From positions 86,537,461 to 86,601,460 of the forward strand of contig CM050447.1 of the NCBI GenBank assembly GCA_027563935.2: 64,000 bases of DNA, written 5' to 3'. The notes under the pieces are model-generated. The model had not been told where the DNA came from, made no database searches, and saw only the letters and a list, made by a program, of their open reading frames with translations. Position numbers and translations under genes: made by a program. Source of the stretch: Costus lasius. Taxonomy: Eukaryota > Streptophyta > Magnoliopsida > Zingiberales > Costaceae. Positions 1 through 12,800 of this stretch are shown here, in pieces (position 1 is the first letter of the stretch; the number at the start of each line of letters is the position of its first letter).

Positions 1-1190
1 AGCGTCAGCCACCCATGCCAATCTGCAGCCTGCACAATGTCAGCCATCAGCAGCCTCTTCAGTCCATCCTCAACTCAGTTTCCGAACTTACCAACCTGCT
101 GAAGACTCCAAAGCTCAACCTCCAAGCAACCGCCCATTTGACAAGAAATCAGCCATTGAGTTGTCTACATCATGTTTGCTTGTATGACTTGTTTTTGTGC
201 TTAGGAAGGGAGATAACCGTTGGAGACTCTCCTATATGATGTATCTTCTTGTAAAGCCACCAGGTAGAGTTGAATGAATTTTCAAATTTCAGAAGTGTGT
301 CTTCTAATGGTGTGTGTCACCTAACCCCTCCCTTTCTTCCAACCATTGCCGAGAGTTCCATTCCACCCCCCCTCTTGCTCTTCAACCTTCCACCTCCACT
401 TGCGCTTGTCATGAAGATGGGAGCTCACGCCACTTCCTCCCTTTAGCCTTGAAGAGTCCTCAGCCATGATGAGAAGCTGGACACATCCGAGACTCAAGAA
501 GGTGTTAACCACCCCATGCCAAGATCAAGCCACCACCCTAAGTTAGCTAAGTCTCTCTTCTCCCTTGGCTGATGTTTTCTTGACGTTTCTGAACATTCAT
601 CTGCACTCACTAAGGTTTCTTCTCAGGTTGCGCAAGGCCAAGGAGGGCATACAAGTTCATCCCCCCCTTTCCCCCTTAACTAGTTAGTCTCAAAAGTGTT
701 AGCAAGGGAATTTGGAGGCTATCCTCCCCCTTGAATGTTCTTATGTGAATGGCCTCTTAATATTTTTGTCAAACTCACCCACGCATGTGTGGGATGCTGC
801 AATGCTATGTGTGTAAGCTCATAGGGCCCTACTTCGTGAGATTCAACCATTGGACCGGTGAAGAACGGGAAGGTCACCCTTTCTATTCTCAAAGGGTGCA
901 AGGTGAGTTCCTCCCTTAGAGTAGCTCTAATGCTTATGATAGAATCGCATGCCTAGATCTATTTGAAGTTGTAGAACCGCATGCTCAAGCTTTATTCCAA
1001 GTTTCATCTTATCTAGAAGCGCATGTTAGGATTCTCTTGATAAGTAGTTTCGGTTTTCACTACTATATACCAAAGAAACAAACTACTTTCAAACTACGTT
1101 AGTTCAAGGGGTTTTAACCTATACTTAATTAGCCAAAATGTTTTCGAAGCGCGTTGTTTGAATGTTGCATGCTTGGTGTCCCCCCCATCA
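1..1190. other. Unassigned flank left of copia A
   Basis: No convincing gene is visible. ORFs are short and composition is mixed, with pyrimidine-rich runs near 310-390 and 660-730. A short inverted repeat CCCAC/GTGGG lies near 778-793, and a GCATG core recurs three times between 945 and 1025. The stretch around 190-300 (short open frame, then a T/A-rich segment) could be a decayed LTR or UTR of another element, but I cannot show it. Homology to the copia gag begins abruptly at about 1191. Confidence 0.4.
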
Positions 1191-1857
1191 CATGTCAATG
1201 ATAGCATTGATGTCGCTTGCCTGATGTTTGCGTCTATGACGCCTCAGCTGCAGCGTCAGCATGAGGATATGTCTGCTATAGAAATTATAGCAAACCTCAA
1301 GATGCTATATGCTGCACAGGCGAGGACTAAACGCTATAATTTGACCAAGCTTTTCTTTCAGAGCAAACTGGCTGAAGGGAGTCCAGTGGGAGCTCATGTG
1401 CTCAAGATGATTGGGAACAAAGAGGCTCTAGAGAAACTGGGGCATACCATCAATCAGGAGCTTGCTGTAGACATTATTCTGCAGTCCCTCCCGGCCTCTT
1501 TCGATCCGTTCATTATTAATTTTAATATGAACAAGATCGACTGTACTCCGGCAGAGTTGCTGAATATGCTCTTGACTACAGAGGAAACTCTAAAGGGCAA
1601 GCCTTCAACCTCTGTCTTGATGTTCCCTTCCAGGAACAAGAAGAAGGGGAAGAAGGGCAAAGCCCCTGTCAAGAATTACAACAAGGCTCTGAAACAGAAG
1701 GTTAAGCGGTCAAAGGAATACAGATGTTTCCATTGTGGCCAGCTGGGTCACTGGAAAAAGGACTGTAAAGCGCTCCAAGGAGACAAGAAGGGAAGTATCG
1801 CTTCGGGCTCAGGTATTTTTGTGACTGAGGTCATGTTTTCTTCTTCTATTTCATGGG
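1191..1857 (+). pseudogene. gag: Copia A gag fragment with zinc knuckle
   Basis: C-terminal two thirds of the copia capsid/nucleocapsid protein, which packages element RNA into virus-like particles. The frame is open from the truncation at about 1191 to the gypsy insertion. It ends in a basic stretch (KKKGKKGK), a CCHC zinc knuckle CFHCGQLGHWKKDC at about 1728-1770, and the start of the protease linker. The stop at 1860-1862 is made by the first bases of the inserted LTR (TGTAA). Compared with paralogue E about the first 70 residues are missing. The frame resumes at 12796 after the insertion. Confidence 0.88.
1853..1857. repeat. Target site duplication ATGGG, left copy
   Basis: Five-base duplication flanking the gypsy element: ATGGG immediately before the LTR (TGTAAC) at 1858. 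The matching copy is at 12796-12800 immediately after the other LTR (GTTACA). Removing one copy plus the element gives the uninterrupted copia reading found in the paralogues. Confidence 0.95.
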
Positions 1858-4800
1858 TGTAACATCCCTCAGAATCACACCCCACACGCATACAAGTAAA
1901 ATACGGGGTTTCAAAAATTTTTACTCTTCCATTAAAACACAAGAAGAAAGCGGCATCGAAGGACATTACTACGGAACTGAAAACCGCACAGAACTGAGTA
2001 GGATCGATTTACTAGGAAATAGAAATCCGGAAATCTAGAAAAATCCGGCAGCAAGTATACTAAATTACTGCTGCACAGACCCACATATCCTGGAACAAAA
2101 CAAATGTCCACACTACACATATGTGGAGAACACAATTGTTAGAAATATTGCAGAAACGGATTATTCAGATACCAAATACAACAAAAATTCGGTCACACAG
2201 CTCAAAGTATTCCGACTACAATAAATCTCAAATCGGACATTTCAGAATAATAACAATTTCAATTCTCATGAATCCAAAACTCGTATCCAACAATTAAAAC
2301 GAGACAACTATAACATAATATAATATCCTGAAAACAGGCATAAGCCCTCAGGAGATAAAACGTGTCATATAATTAAGTTAGGCACGCAGGCCTGATAGAT
2401 CTTTAAAAGACAACTCTTAGAAATTATATAAAACATAGCATCATAACAAATTTAGTAGCTGTAGCAATCACTGTCCTGATGTCTCACCTGAAAATATTTA
2501 AACAACGGGGGTGAGCTAAAAAGCTCAGTGAGTAAAAGACACTAAAAGCCATCCATAGTACACATCAAAAATATCATGCTTAACAGATAAGATACTTAAC
2601 ATGAACACTCATATCAAAACAAAACATAATCACATACAGATACTTATAACAATAAGCATCAAGCATGAAGTAGGATATAAGTATACCAACCCATTCCAAC
2701 TAATCACACCGCCCAACACATCTATAATACAGATCGGAACAGAACTATAGAAAATCAGAGCTGACAGACAGAACAGATCGAAACAGAACTACAGAAATCA
2801 GAGCTGACAGACAGAACAGATCGAAACAGAACTACAGAAATCAGAGCTGACAGACAAAAAATTAGAATTTTCAGAATCCAAACGGATAGTCTACATCGGA
2901 AATAGAAAGGCCACAGAAGGCCTGAAGACCACAGAAGGTCTGATGACCACAGAAGGTCTGACCCCACCTCTGCCGAGGACGAGACATGCATGCATATCAG
3001 AAACAGAATGGTAGAGGAGGTATCAGTGGGTGGCCCCCGTCTTGTCAGGACGTGGCACTCTGGCCTCCAATACTGGTAGAGGAGGTATCAGTGGGTGGCC
3101 CCCGTCTTGTCAGGACGTGGCACTCTGGTCTCCAATACCCAGAACAGAACAGAAATAGTGGAGGGAGAACGGAAGGTGAGACCAGCTCACATCTACCCTT
3201 CACTAGTGTCTCATGGGTCGTAGTAAGACTATCAGCACCATTACAGCGCCACAGAAGGAGGGTAAGGACACGGAAGAGTGCTACACTAGGGCATAATTTT
3301 TACAGAACAGGTCATGCTGAAACGGAGGAGTAGGACTAACTACTACTCAATTCTCACATCATGCCCAAAGTGTCTCACAAACCAGAAAATGACACACCCT
3401 AATATCCAGTCCTTAACAAAATTACAATTTTGCAGAAAATCAAAGCTGAACACACTTCATAATTTTTACCATCAACCAGAAGTAATATATGAGTGAATTC
3501 CTTGAATTCCTTAGATTTCATGCAACTATCCTTAATTCATGTCAAACCATTCTATGTTCTCACAAAGGTTATAACACATTCAAAGTTTCAGAAGTTCACT
3601 ACATATGTACAGAACAGAAATTATTCGCGTAACAAACAATTAAACAGATGTTTCAGAAAAAAAACAGATTAATATATCATACTTGCAACAGATGTTTCAG
3701 ATCGAGTAAGTAATCTAAAATAGGCAATATGATATTCACAATGAAGCTATTTGGACCTACTTTCCAATAAAACTGAATCCATCGGATTTGGAGTTATAAC
3801 CGGGGAGGTATGGGTGTTCGAACATAGAAAGGTCGGGATTTCAGAATTCCAGAAAACAGATTCGTAAATCAGAATTGCGACACAAATTTCAGATCCAATA
3901 ACTAACAGAAATAGGCGATATGGTAATAAAAATGAATCCCTTCGAGTCTACTTTCTAATAAAACTGATTTGACAAGATTTCGAGCTATACCTAGGGAGAT
4001 ATGATGGTTCGAACACATAAAGGTCGAAACCCAGATTTCCAGAAAACTGATTTTGTACAGCTAAATTGCAATACAGATTGAAATACGAATACAGCTCGGA
4101 TATGGTCGATATCATATTCAAATTAAAGCCGAATGTATCTAGTTTCATACAAAATTTATTTCGTGCGATTTGGATCTATAGGCCATGAGATATTGGGGTT
4201 ATAGTACACAAAGGTCAGATTAGAGAATGCAGATTTCAGCAGAACAGGATTTTAAAACCCTATAAATATTTGAATTCGTCCCCATAGAAACGAATATCAT
4301 GAGATTCAAAACCCAAATCAAGCATAGAAGACACAAGAGACGTCGAAATTTGGTTCATACAGATAATCATTGCAAATAACGAATTTTAATTGAATGATAA
4401 TCTACAATTTAGCGGATTAGACTCCTTAGGATCGAATTACTCACCGAAAAACGTTCACAGAAGAAAAACGCCAAGACAGAGGATCACCAGGAAGTTCGTC
4501 CACCACCAGTCTGCCACCACCAGCGTCAGAAATCTCAGGAGGCGCCAAGCACAGTGAGGGGCGACAACCAAAGGCGGCTAGGGCAAGAAAACACAAAAGT
4601 CGTGAGGGAGAGGAGCCCTCACGCAATTCCTCTTTTTCTCCCACCCCAAACGGATCCAAGATCCAATAACCCAGTTAACTTAAGTGAAAAATCGGTTTTA
4701 TGGGCTTACTTGGGCTTAACCACCCTGCGCCACTCCAATAATATCAGAAATATGCGCCACCATGGTGGAAGGAATTCCAGGAGCAAAGAATCAAGGTTGA

Positions 4801-4949
4801 GGGTTCGAATCCCCAACCAAAATAATTATTTTTGCCCTGTAGGAAAAATTCCTACACTTAGGAAAAAATCCCAAAATTTTAACAGATAAAAATACAGAAA
4901 CAGAATTTCTAACCTTAAATCATAATTCAGAAAAATCGATGGCGTTACA
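1858..4949 (-). repeat. Gypsy 3' LTR
   Basis: Begins TGTAACATCC and ends GCGTTACA, with short terminal inverted repeat TGTAAC/GTTACA. It is collinear with 9703-12795. The internal tandem repeats (2731-2860, 2911-2964, 3010-3139) occur in both LTRs. No protein-coding function is apparent; the short ORFs inside it are duplicated only because the LTR is. Confidence 0.95.
2731..3139. repeat. Minisatellite cluster inside gypsy 3' LTR
   Basis: Three tandem arrays in a row: three copies of a 43-44-bp unit (2731-2860), three copies of an 18-bp unit with core CCACAGAAGGTCTG (2911-2964), and two copies of a 65-bp unit rich in GGCCCCCG (3010-3139). The same arrays with equal copy number are in the other LTR, so they predate this insertion. 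Confidence 0.88.
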
Positions 4950-4970
4950 TCCTCCCCCCCCCCCTTATAG
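4950..4970 (-). other. Gypsy polypurine tract
   Basis: Directly inside the 3' LTR. On the minus strand it is a run of about a dozen G residues followed by AGGA, next to the LTR end. This is where plus-strand DNA synthesis is primed. Confidence 0.85.
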
Positions 4971-4982
4971 AGCTTTAGTCCT

Positions 4983-7900
4983 CTAAAGCTGACCAAGCCC
5001 GTCACTGAACAGGTGAGGATGCTCGTTTCTCATATCTGCTTCAACCTCCCAAGAGGCTTCTTCAACAGACTGATTTCCCCAGATGACTTTCACAAGTGGA
5101 ATAACCTTATTTCTCAGCACTTTCTCTTTTCTATCTTCAATTATGAGAGGTTTCACCACAAAAGTCATGTTCTCTTCAAGCTGAAGAGGTTCCAACTCTA
5201 GAACATGAGAAGGATCAGAACAATATTTTCTGAGTGCAGAAACATGGAACACATTATGGAGGTGTTCCAGTGATGGGGGCAGAGCAAGTCGGTATGCCAC
5301 AGGTCCAACCCTCTCAATGATATCAAAGGGACCAATGTACCTAGGACTCAATTTCCCCCTCTTCCCAAATCTCATCACCCCTTTCATAGGTGAGACTTTT
5401 AGGAAAACATGCTCTCCCACCAAAAACTCAAGAGGACGCCGCCTCACATCAGCATAACTCTTCTATCTATCCTGAGCAATCTTCATCTTTCTCTGAATTT
5501 CTCTGATCTTCTCAGTGGCTTCCTGAACAGCATCCGACCTTAGCACTGTTCTGTCCCCAGTTTCCTCCCAGCATATAGGTGTTCTGCATTTCCTCCCATA
5601 TAGGGCCTCATACGGAGCCATCTGTATGCTAGAGTGAAAGCTATTGTTGTAGGTGAACTCTATCAGTGATAAGTCCAGATCCCACTCAACAGACCAGTCA
5701 ACCACATAAGATCTCAGAAGATCCTCAAGTGTCTGAATAGTTCTCTCTGTCTGACCATCGGATTGAGGATGATATGCAGTGCTGAAACTCAGATTAGTTC
5801 CCAAATCTTCCTGTAATTTCTTCCAAAACCTGGACAGAAATCGAGGATCACGGTCAGAGACAATGTCCAAGGGAACTCCATGCAATCTGACAATCTCATC
5901 GATGTACAGTTTTGCTAACCGATCCAAACTGTAAGTCATTTTGATCGGTAAGAAGTGAGCTGACTTCGTGAGTCTGTCCACAATCACCCATACGGCATCA
6001 TGATTCCTTCTGGTATTGGGCAGTCCACACACAAAGTCCATACTGATATGCTCCCACTTCCACTGAGGAATAGGGAGAGACTGCATCAAACCGCCCGGCC
6101 TCTGATGCTCAGCCTTCACGGTTTGGCAAGTCAAACATCTGGACACAAACAAATGCACATCCTTCTTCATACCATGCCACCAGAAAGTCTTTTTCAGATC
6201 CTGATACATCTTGGTACTACCAGGATGAACGGTATACTTAGTGCAATGGCTTTCCCTAAGAATTTCATTTCTCAACTCAGGGTCCTCAGGGACACAGACC
6301 CTTCCACGGAATCTGAGGAGACCATCATCCGACATACTGAAATTCTCAACCCAGCCTTGCTCAGACCTCTCTTTCCACCGTAAAATATCCGGATCTGACT
6401 GTTGCCCTGATCTCAGTCTCTGCAGTAAGTCTGACTGAACCCTGAGAGAAGCTAGAAGACCGCCTCTCTCACCCGGAGTCACACTCAGATGTAAGTCACT
6501 GAACTCCTGCAATAGTCGCCACTCCTGGACTCGCAGTGCAGCTATCTGAGTCACAGGATACCGACTAAGAGCATCAGCCACCACATTGGCTTTACCAGAC
6601 TGATATTGGATGGTGAAGTCATAATCCTTTATCCATTCAAGCCATCGCCTGTGTCTCATATTCAGCTCTTTCTGAGTGAAGATATACTTCAAGCTCTGGT
6701 GATCTGTAAACAATTCAAATGTCTGTCCAAACAGATAGTGCCTCCAGATCTTCAAGGCAAAAACTACAGCTGCCAACTCCAGATCATGAGTGGGGTAGTT
6801 TACCTCATAGTCTTTGAGTTGCCTTGAAGCATAAGCAACTACCTTTCCTTGCTGCATCAGTACAGCACCCAGACCCTTACCAGAGGCATCAGTGTACACA
6901 GTGAACTTTTCTCCATCACAGGGAACGATGAGGATAGGAGCACTGGTCAGTCTCCTTTTCAGTTCCTGAAAACTAGACTCACAATTATCAGACCACTCAA
7001 ACTTCAAATTCTTTCTAGTTAGCTTAGTCAGAGGACCAGCTAGCTTGGAAAAACCCTCCACAAAACGGCGGTAGTATCCAGCTAAGCCCAGAAAACTTCT
7101 GACCTCAGTCGCTGTAGTTGGTCTTCCCCAGTGAAGAATGGCCTCCACCTTCACTGGATCCACAGACACACCCTGGCCAGAAATAATGTGCCCCAGAAAG
7201 CCAATCTGATATAGCCAGAACTCACATTTGCTGGCCTTAGCATACAGCTGCTTCAGCCGCAGAATCTCCAGCACCTTGCGCAAATCCTGAGAGTGATCTT
7301 GCGCATTCTTGGAGTAGATCAGAATATCATCAATGAAGACGACCACACATTTGTCCAGGAGCTCATGAAATACCCTGTTCATCAGATCCATAAACACCGC
7401 AGGGGCATTTGTCAGTCCAAAGGGCATAACAAGAAACTCATAGTGCCCATACCTGGTCCTGAATGCAGTTTTAGGTACATCCTCCTCCTGAACTCTCAGC
7501 TGATAATAGCCAGACCTCAGGTCAATTTTAGAGAATACAGTAGCACCCTGCAACTGATCAAAGAGATCATCAATACGGGGTAATGGGTACTTATTCTTAA
7601 CGGTCACTTGGTTGAGTTGACGGTAATCGATGCACATGCGCAAAGTACCATCCTTCTTCTTCACAAATAACACAGGTGCTCCCCATGGAGAAACACTGGG
7701 TCGAATATACCCCTTCTCTAATAGTTCTTCCAGTTGCTTCTTCAGCTCTGTCAGTTCTGAAGTTGCCATCCTGTAAGGAGCTTTAGATACCGGTGCCGTG
7801 CCTGGCAACAACTCGATACCAAACTCAACTTCTCTGCTGGGTGGTAACCCAGATAAATCATCAGAGAAGACGTCAGTAAACTCTCTTACCACAGGAATTA

Positions 7901-9554
7901 TAGCCAGATCCAAATCAGGCTCAGTCTGCACCTTGACATGCGCCAGATACCCCTTGCAGCCCTGGGCTAAAAGCTTCCTGGCCTGCAGATGAGATATCAC
8001 CAAAGGCTCCTGTTCTGAAATCCGGCCTTGGATAACCAGTTGCTGTCCATCACTTAGATGCAGAGTAATTAACTTTTCAAAACAATCTAAAGTAGCATGA
8101 AAAGCAAACAGCCAATCCATGCCCAGAATGATGTCATAGTCTTTCATAGGAAGACTAATCAAATTAATAGGTAAATCATATCCTTCAACCTTAATCAAAC
8201 AGTCAGGATATGTTATATCTGTAGATACGGCCTCACCCATAGGTGTATGAACAGAAATACAGAAATCAAGTATCCTAGGCAACACAGGCAGACATAGTGC
8301 AAAACATGCAGACACAAAGGATAAATTGGCACCAGGATCAAAAAGAATGCGTGCCAAAGAACTAAACACATAAAGTGTACCTTCCACCACAGACTTCGAA
8401 GCCGAAGCATCCCTCTCCGCGATGGCATACACGCGAGTCTGCACAGTAGGCTTCTCACCCTGTCCTCTAGCATCCGGCATAGGACAGTCTCTAATCATAT
8501 GCCCCACCTTCCCACATCTGAAGCAAGCGCCAGTCTTCCTGTAGCACTCATTATCCTGATGTTTAGTGCTCCCACAGTGGAGACACTTCTTGCCATTCTG
8601 AGAAACTGTGCTGGCTGGCTTCTGATAAGGTTTGTATCTGCCCTTATTGTCTTTCTTCTCTTTCTTGAAATTCTTCTTATCCTTACCACCCAGAGTGGGT
8701 GCGTAAGTCACAGAAGTAGGGGCGGATGCAGGGACTGAAATAGTATCAATAGCCATCTCAGCAATGCACCTCTCAGCAGTGCGAGCCCTGTCTACCACTT
8801 CAGAATAATACTCCAAGTGTAGCATAGCTACCCTTGTCCTGATGTCTTTCCTCAAACCCCGCTGAAACTTCTTGGCTCTTCTTTCCTCGGTGTTGACTAA
8901 ATGAGGAGCATACCCCGACAACCGAGCGAATGTGGCCTCATACTGATCCACCGTCAGGTCGCCCTGCTCAAGATGAATAAACTCCACCTCGCGCTCCTCA
9001 GATAAGCTAGAGGGGAAAAACTTGGCATTGAACTTCATCATGAAGTACTGCCAATCAACAACTCTGGATTCAGTTGCCGCCAGTCTGACGACTCCCTTCC
9101 ACCAGTCTTCGGCATCTCCACGCAACATGAAGACAGATAAACATAGCTTGTCTGCATCATCACAGCGCAAAACCTGGAAAATCTTTTCCAGTGCCAAAAG
9201 CCAATCCTCAGCCGCTCTGGGCCCCGGACTACCATAAAATGTAGTCGGGTTCAGATGCTGAAACTCTCGAACCAACCGAGCATATCGTTGATGTGCGCCA
9301 TCACCCAGAAGAGAACCAGCGCCACCCACACCGTGTCCAGCCGGTTGTGACTGTGACTGAGGCTGTGTCTGCGACAGCCGCTGCAATAACTGTTGCTGAA
9401 CCTCCATGTGCTGCACCTGCTGCTGCTGCATCATCTGAGTTTGCTGCTGGATGAACGCGTTCTGTTGTTGCATCATAGCAGTCATAGCCTCCATGGCCTG
9501 CCTCAGATCAGACTGTTGATCACCGTTGCTACTGCTAGATCTTGGTCGCACCAT
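4983..9554 (-). pseudogene. gag-pol: Gypsy gag-pol polyprotein, one in-frame stop
   Basis: Single frame of about 1523 codons from ATG 9554 (start chosen at MVRPRSS; an in-frame ATG at 9605 gives only a non-gag-like extension). Order on the protein: Gln-rich gag segment (about 20-75), retrotransposon gag domain, two CCHC knuckles (about 323-356), protease (about 405, active site reads D-P-G instead of the usual D-S/T-G), RT with FIDD (about 740), RNase H (YTDASGKG, about 888), integrase with HHCC finger (about 1100) and D,D,E residues, then a GPF/Y-type region and chromodomain-like tail near 1490. One amber stop at 5463-5465 lies where relatives I recall have Gln, after integrase and before the tail; the frame continues unchanged behind it. 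It may have been competent until recently. Confidence 0.92.
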
Positions 9555-9687
9555 TTTTTTTGTACCTGCATCACATAACACGGTAGAATAACAACCAATA
9601 TTCAATCACGGATCAGATCCTATCTTGGTTTCTAGCAATACACAAACAGAGTTTTCCTTTCCCGGAGTTTCTAATTGCTAGTAATAT

Positions 9688-9700
9688 TGCTCTGATACCA
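9688..9700 (-). other. Gypsy primer binding site (tRNA-iMet)
   Basis: On the minus strand the sequence reads TGGTATCAGAGCA, two bases inside the 5' LTR. It matches the 3' end of plant initiator tRNA-Met, the usual primer for this group. Confidence 0.92.
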
Positions 9701-9702
9701 CC

Positions 9703-12700
9703 TGCAACATCCCTCAGAATCACACCCCACACGCATACAAGTAAAATACGGGGTTTCAAAAATTTTTACTCTTCCATTAAAACACAAGAAGAAAGCGGCA
9801 TCGAAGGACATTACTACGGAACTGAAAACCGCACAGAACTGAGTAGGATCGATTTACTAGGAAATAGAAATCCGGAAATCCAGAAAAATCCGGCAGCAAG
9901 TATACTAAATTACTGCTGCACAGACCCACATATCCTGGAACAAAACAAATGTCCACACTACACATATGTGGAGAACACAATTGTCAGAAATATTACAGAA
10001 ACGGATTATTCAGATACCAAATACAACAAAAATTCGGTCACACAGCTCAAAGTATTCCGACTACAATAAATCTCAAATCGGACATTTCAGAATAATAACA
10101 ATTTCAATTCTCATGAATCAAAAACTCGTATCCAACAATTAAAACGAGACAACTATAACATAATATAATATCCTGAAAACAGGCATAAGCCCTCAGGAGA
10201 TAAAACGTGTCATATAATTAAGTTAGGCACGCAGGCCTGATAGATCTTTAGAAGACAACTCTTAGAAATTATATAAAACATAGCATCATAACAAATTTAG
10301 TAGCTGTAGCAATCACTGTCCTGATGTCTCACCTGAAAATATTTAAACAACGGGGGTGAGCTAAAAAGCTCAGTGAGTAAAAGACACTAAAAGCCATCCA
10401 TAGTACACATCAAAAATATCATGCTTAACAGATAAGATACTTAACATGAACACTCATATCAAAACAAAACATAATCACATACAGATACTTATAACAATAA
10501 GCATCAAGCATGAAGTAGGATATAAGTATACCAACCCATTCCAACTAATCACACCGCCCAACACATCTATAATACAGATCGGAACAGAACTACAGAAAAT
10601 CAGAGCTGACAGACAGAACAGATCGAAACAGAACTACAGAAATCAGAGCTGACAGACAGAACAGATCGAAACAGAACTACAGAAATCAGAGCTGACAGAC
10701 AAAAAATCAGAATTTTCAGAATCCAAATGGATAGTCTACATCGGAAACAGAAAGGCCACAGAAGGCCTGAAGACCACAGAAGGTTTGATGACCACAGAAG
10801 GTCTGACCCCACCTCTGCCGAGGACGAGACATGCATGCATATCAGAAACAGAATGGTAGAGGAGGTATCAGTGGGTGGCCCCCGTCTTGTCAGGACGTGG
10901 CACTCTGGCCTCCAATACTGGTAGAGGAGGCATCAGTGGGTGGCCCCCGTCTTGTCAGGACGTGGCACTCTGGTCTCCAATACCCAGAACAGAACAGAAA
11001 TAGTGGAGGGAGAACGGAAGGTGAGACCAGCTCACATCTACCCTTCACTAGTGTCTCATGGGTCGTAGTAGAGTATCAGCACCATTACAGCGCCACAGAA
11101 GGAGGGTAAGGACACGGAAGAGTGCTACACTAGGGCATAATTTTTACAGAACAGGTCATGCTGAAACGGAGGAGTAGGACTAACTACTACTCAATTCTCA
11201 CATCATGCCCAAAGTGTCTCACAAACCAGAAAATGACACACCCTAATATCCAGTCCTTAACAAAATTACAATTTTGCAGAAAATCAAAGCTGAACACACT
11301 TCATAATTTTTACCATCAACCAGAAGTAATATATGAGTGAATTCCTTGAATTCCTTAGATTTCATGCAACTATCCTTAATTCATGTCAAACCATTCTATG
11401 TTCTCACAAAAGTTATAACACATTCAAAGTTTCAGAAATTCACTACATATGTACAGAACAGAAATTATTCGCGTAACAAACAATTAAACAGATGTTTCAG
11501 AAAAAAAAAAAAGATTAATATATCATACTTGCAACAGATGTTTCAGACCGAGTAAGTAATCTAAAATAGGCAATATGATATTCACAATGAAGCTATTTGG
11601 ACCTACTTTCCAATAAAACTGAATCCATCGGATTTGGAGTTATAACCGGGGAGGTATGGGTGTTCGAACATAGAAAGGTCGGGATTTCAGAATTCCAGAA
11701 AACAGATTCGTAAATCAGAATTGCGACACAAATTTCAGATCCAATAACTAACAGAAATAGGCGATATGGTAATAAAAATGAATCCCTTCGAGTCTACTTT
11801 CTAATAAAACTGATTTGACAAGATTTCGAGCTATACCTAGGGAGATATGATGGTTCGAACACATAAAGGTCGAAACCCAGTTTTCCAGAAAACTGATTTT
11901 GTACAGCTAGATTGCAATACAGATTGAAATACGAATACAGCTCGGATATGGTCGATATCATATTCAAATTAAAGCTGAATGTATCTAGTTTCATACAAAA
12001 TTTATTTCGTGCGATTTGGATCTATAGGCCATGAGATATTGGGGTTATAGTACACAAAGGTCAGATTAGAGAATGCAGATTTCAGCAGAACAGGATTTTA
12101 AAACCCTATAAATATTTGAATTCGTCCCCATAGAAACGAATATCATGAGATTCAAAACCCAAATCAAGCATAGAAGACACAAGAGACGTCGAAATTTGGT
12201 TCATACAGATAATCATTGCAAATAACGAATTTTAATTGAATGATAATCTACAATTTAGCGGATTAGACTCCTTAGGATCGAATTACTCACCGAAAAACGT
12301 TCACAGAAGAAAAACGCCAAGACAGAGGATCACCAGGAAGTTCGTCCACCACCAGTCTGCCACCACCAGCGTCAGAAATCTCAGGAGGCGCCAAGCACAG
12401 TGAGGGGCGACAACCAAAGGCGGCTAGGGCAAGAAAACACAAAAGTCGTGAGGGAGAGGAGCCCTCACGCAATTCCTCGTTTTCTCCAACCCCAAACGGA
12501 TCCAAGATCCAATAACCTAGTTAACTTAAGTGAAAAATCGGTTTTATGGGCTTACCTGGGCTTAACCACCTTGCGCCACTCCAATAATATCAGAAATATG
12601 CGCCACCATGGTGGAAGGAATTCTAGGAGCAAAGAATCAAGGTTGAGGGTTCGAATCCCCAACCAAAATAATTATTTTTGCCCTGTAGGAAAAATTCCTA

Positions 12701-12795
12701 CACTTAGGCAAAAAACCCAAAATTTTAACAGATAAAAATACAGAAACAGAATTTCTAACCTTAAATCATAATTCAGAAAAATCGAGGGCGTTACA
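9703..12795 (-). repeat. Gypsy 5' LTR
   Basis: 3093 bp, TGCAAC...GTTACA. It holds the promoter of the minus-strand element, though I do not see a clear TATA box I would defend. Tandem arrays are at 10576-10705, about 10756-10809 and 10855-10984. It differs from the 3' LTR mainly by transitions, plus a longer A run near 11500. Confidence 0.95.
10576..10984. repeat. Minisatellite cluster inside gypsy 5' LTR
   Basis: Second copy of the three arrays described for the 3' LTR, with the same unit lengths and copy numbers, offset by 7845 bp. Confidence 0.88.
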
Positions 12796-12800
12796 ATGGG
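12796..12800. repeat. Target site duplication ATGGG, right copy
   Basis: Matches 1853-1857 and immediately precedes the resumed copia A protease frame. Confidence 0.95.

Larger units (their letters stand above)
1858..12795 (-). mobile_element. Complete Ty3/gypsy chromovirus, Tekay/Del-like
   Basis: A 10,938-bp element in minus orientation with all landmarks: 3' LTR (1858-4949), polypurine tract (4950-4970), gag-pol (4983-9554), PBS (9688-9700) and 5' LTR (9703-12795), flanked by the 5-bp duplication ATGGG. The LTRs are 3092 and 3093 bp with TG...CA ends. By eye they differ at about 30 positions (about 1%), so the insertion is fairly young. The pol order is protease, RT, RNase H, integrase, then a chromodomain-like tail. 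Long LTRs together with that tail suggest the Tekay/Del clade; the clade is inferred from remembered motifs. Confidence 0.93.

Noticed and set aside
719..901. Short minus-strand ORF in the left flank as a host gene
   Set aside because: 60 codons, no motif, no supporting splice or codon pattern.
2731..2964. CRISPR-like regular repeats
   Set aside because: Direct tandem repeats without unique spacers, inside an LTR of a plant retrotransposon.
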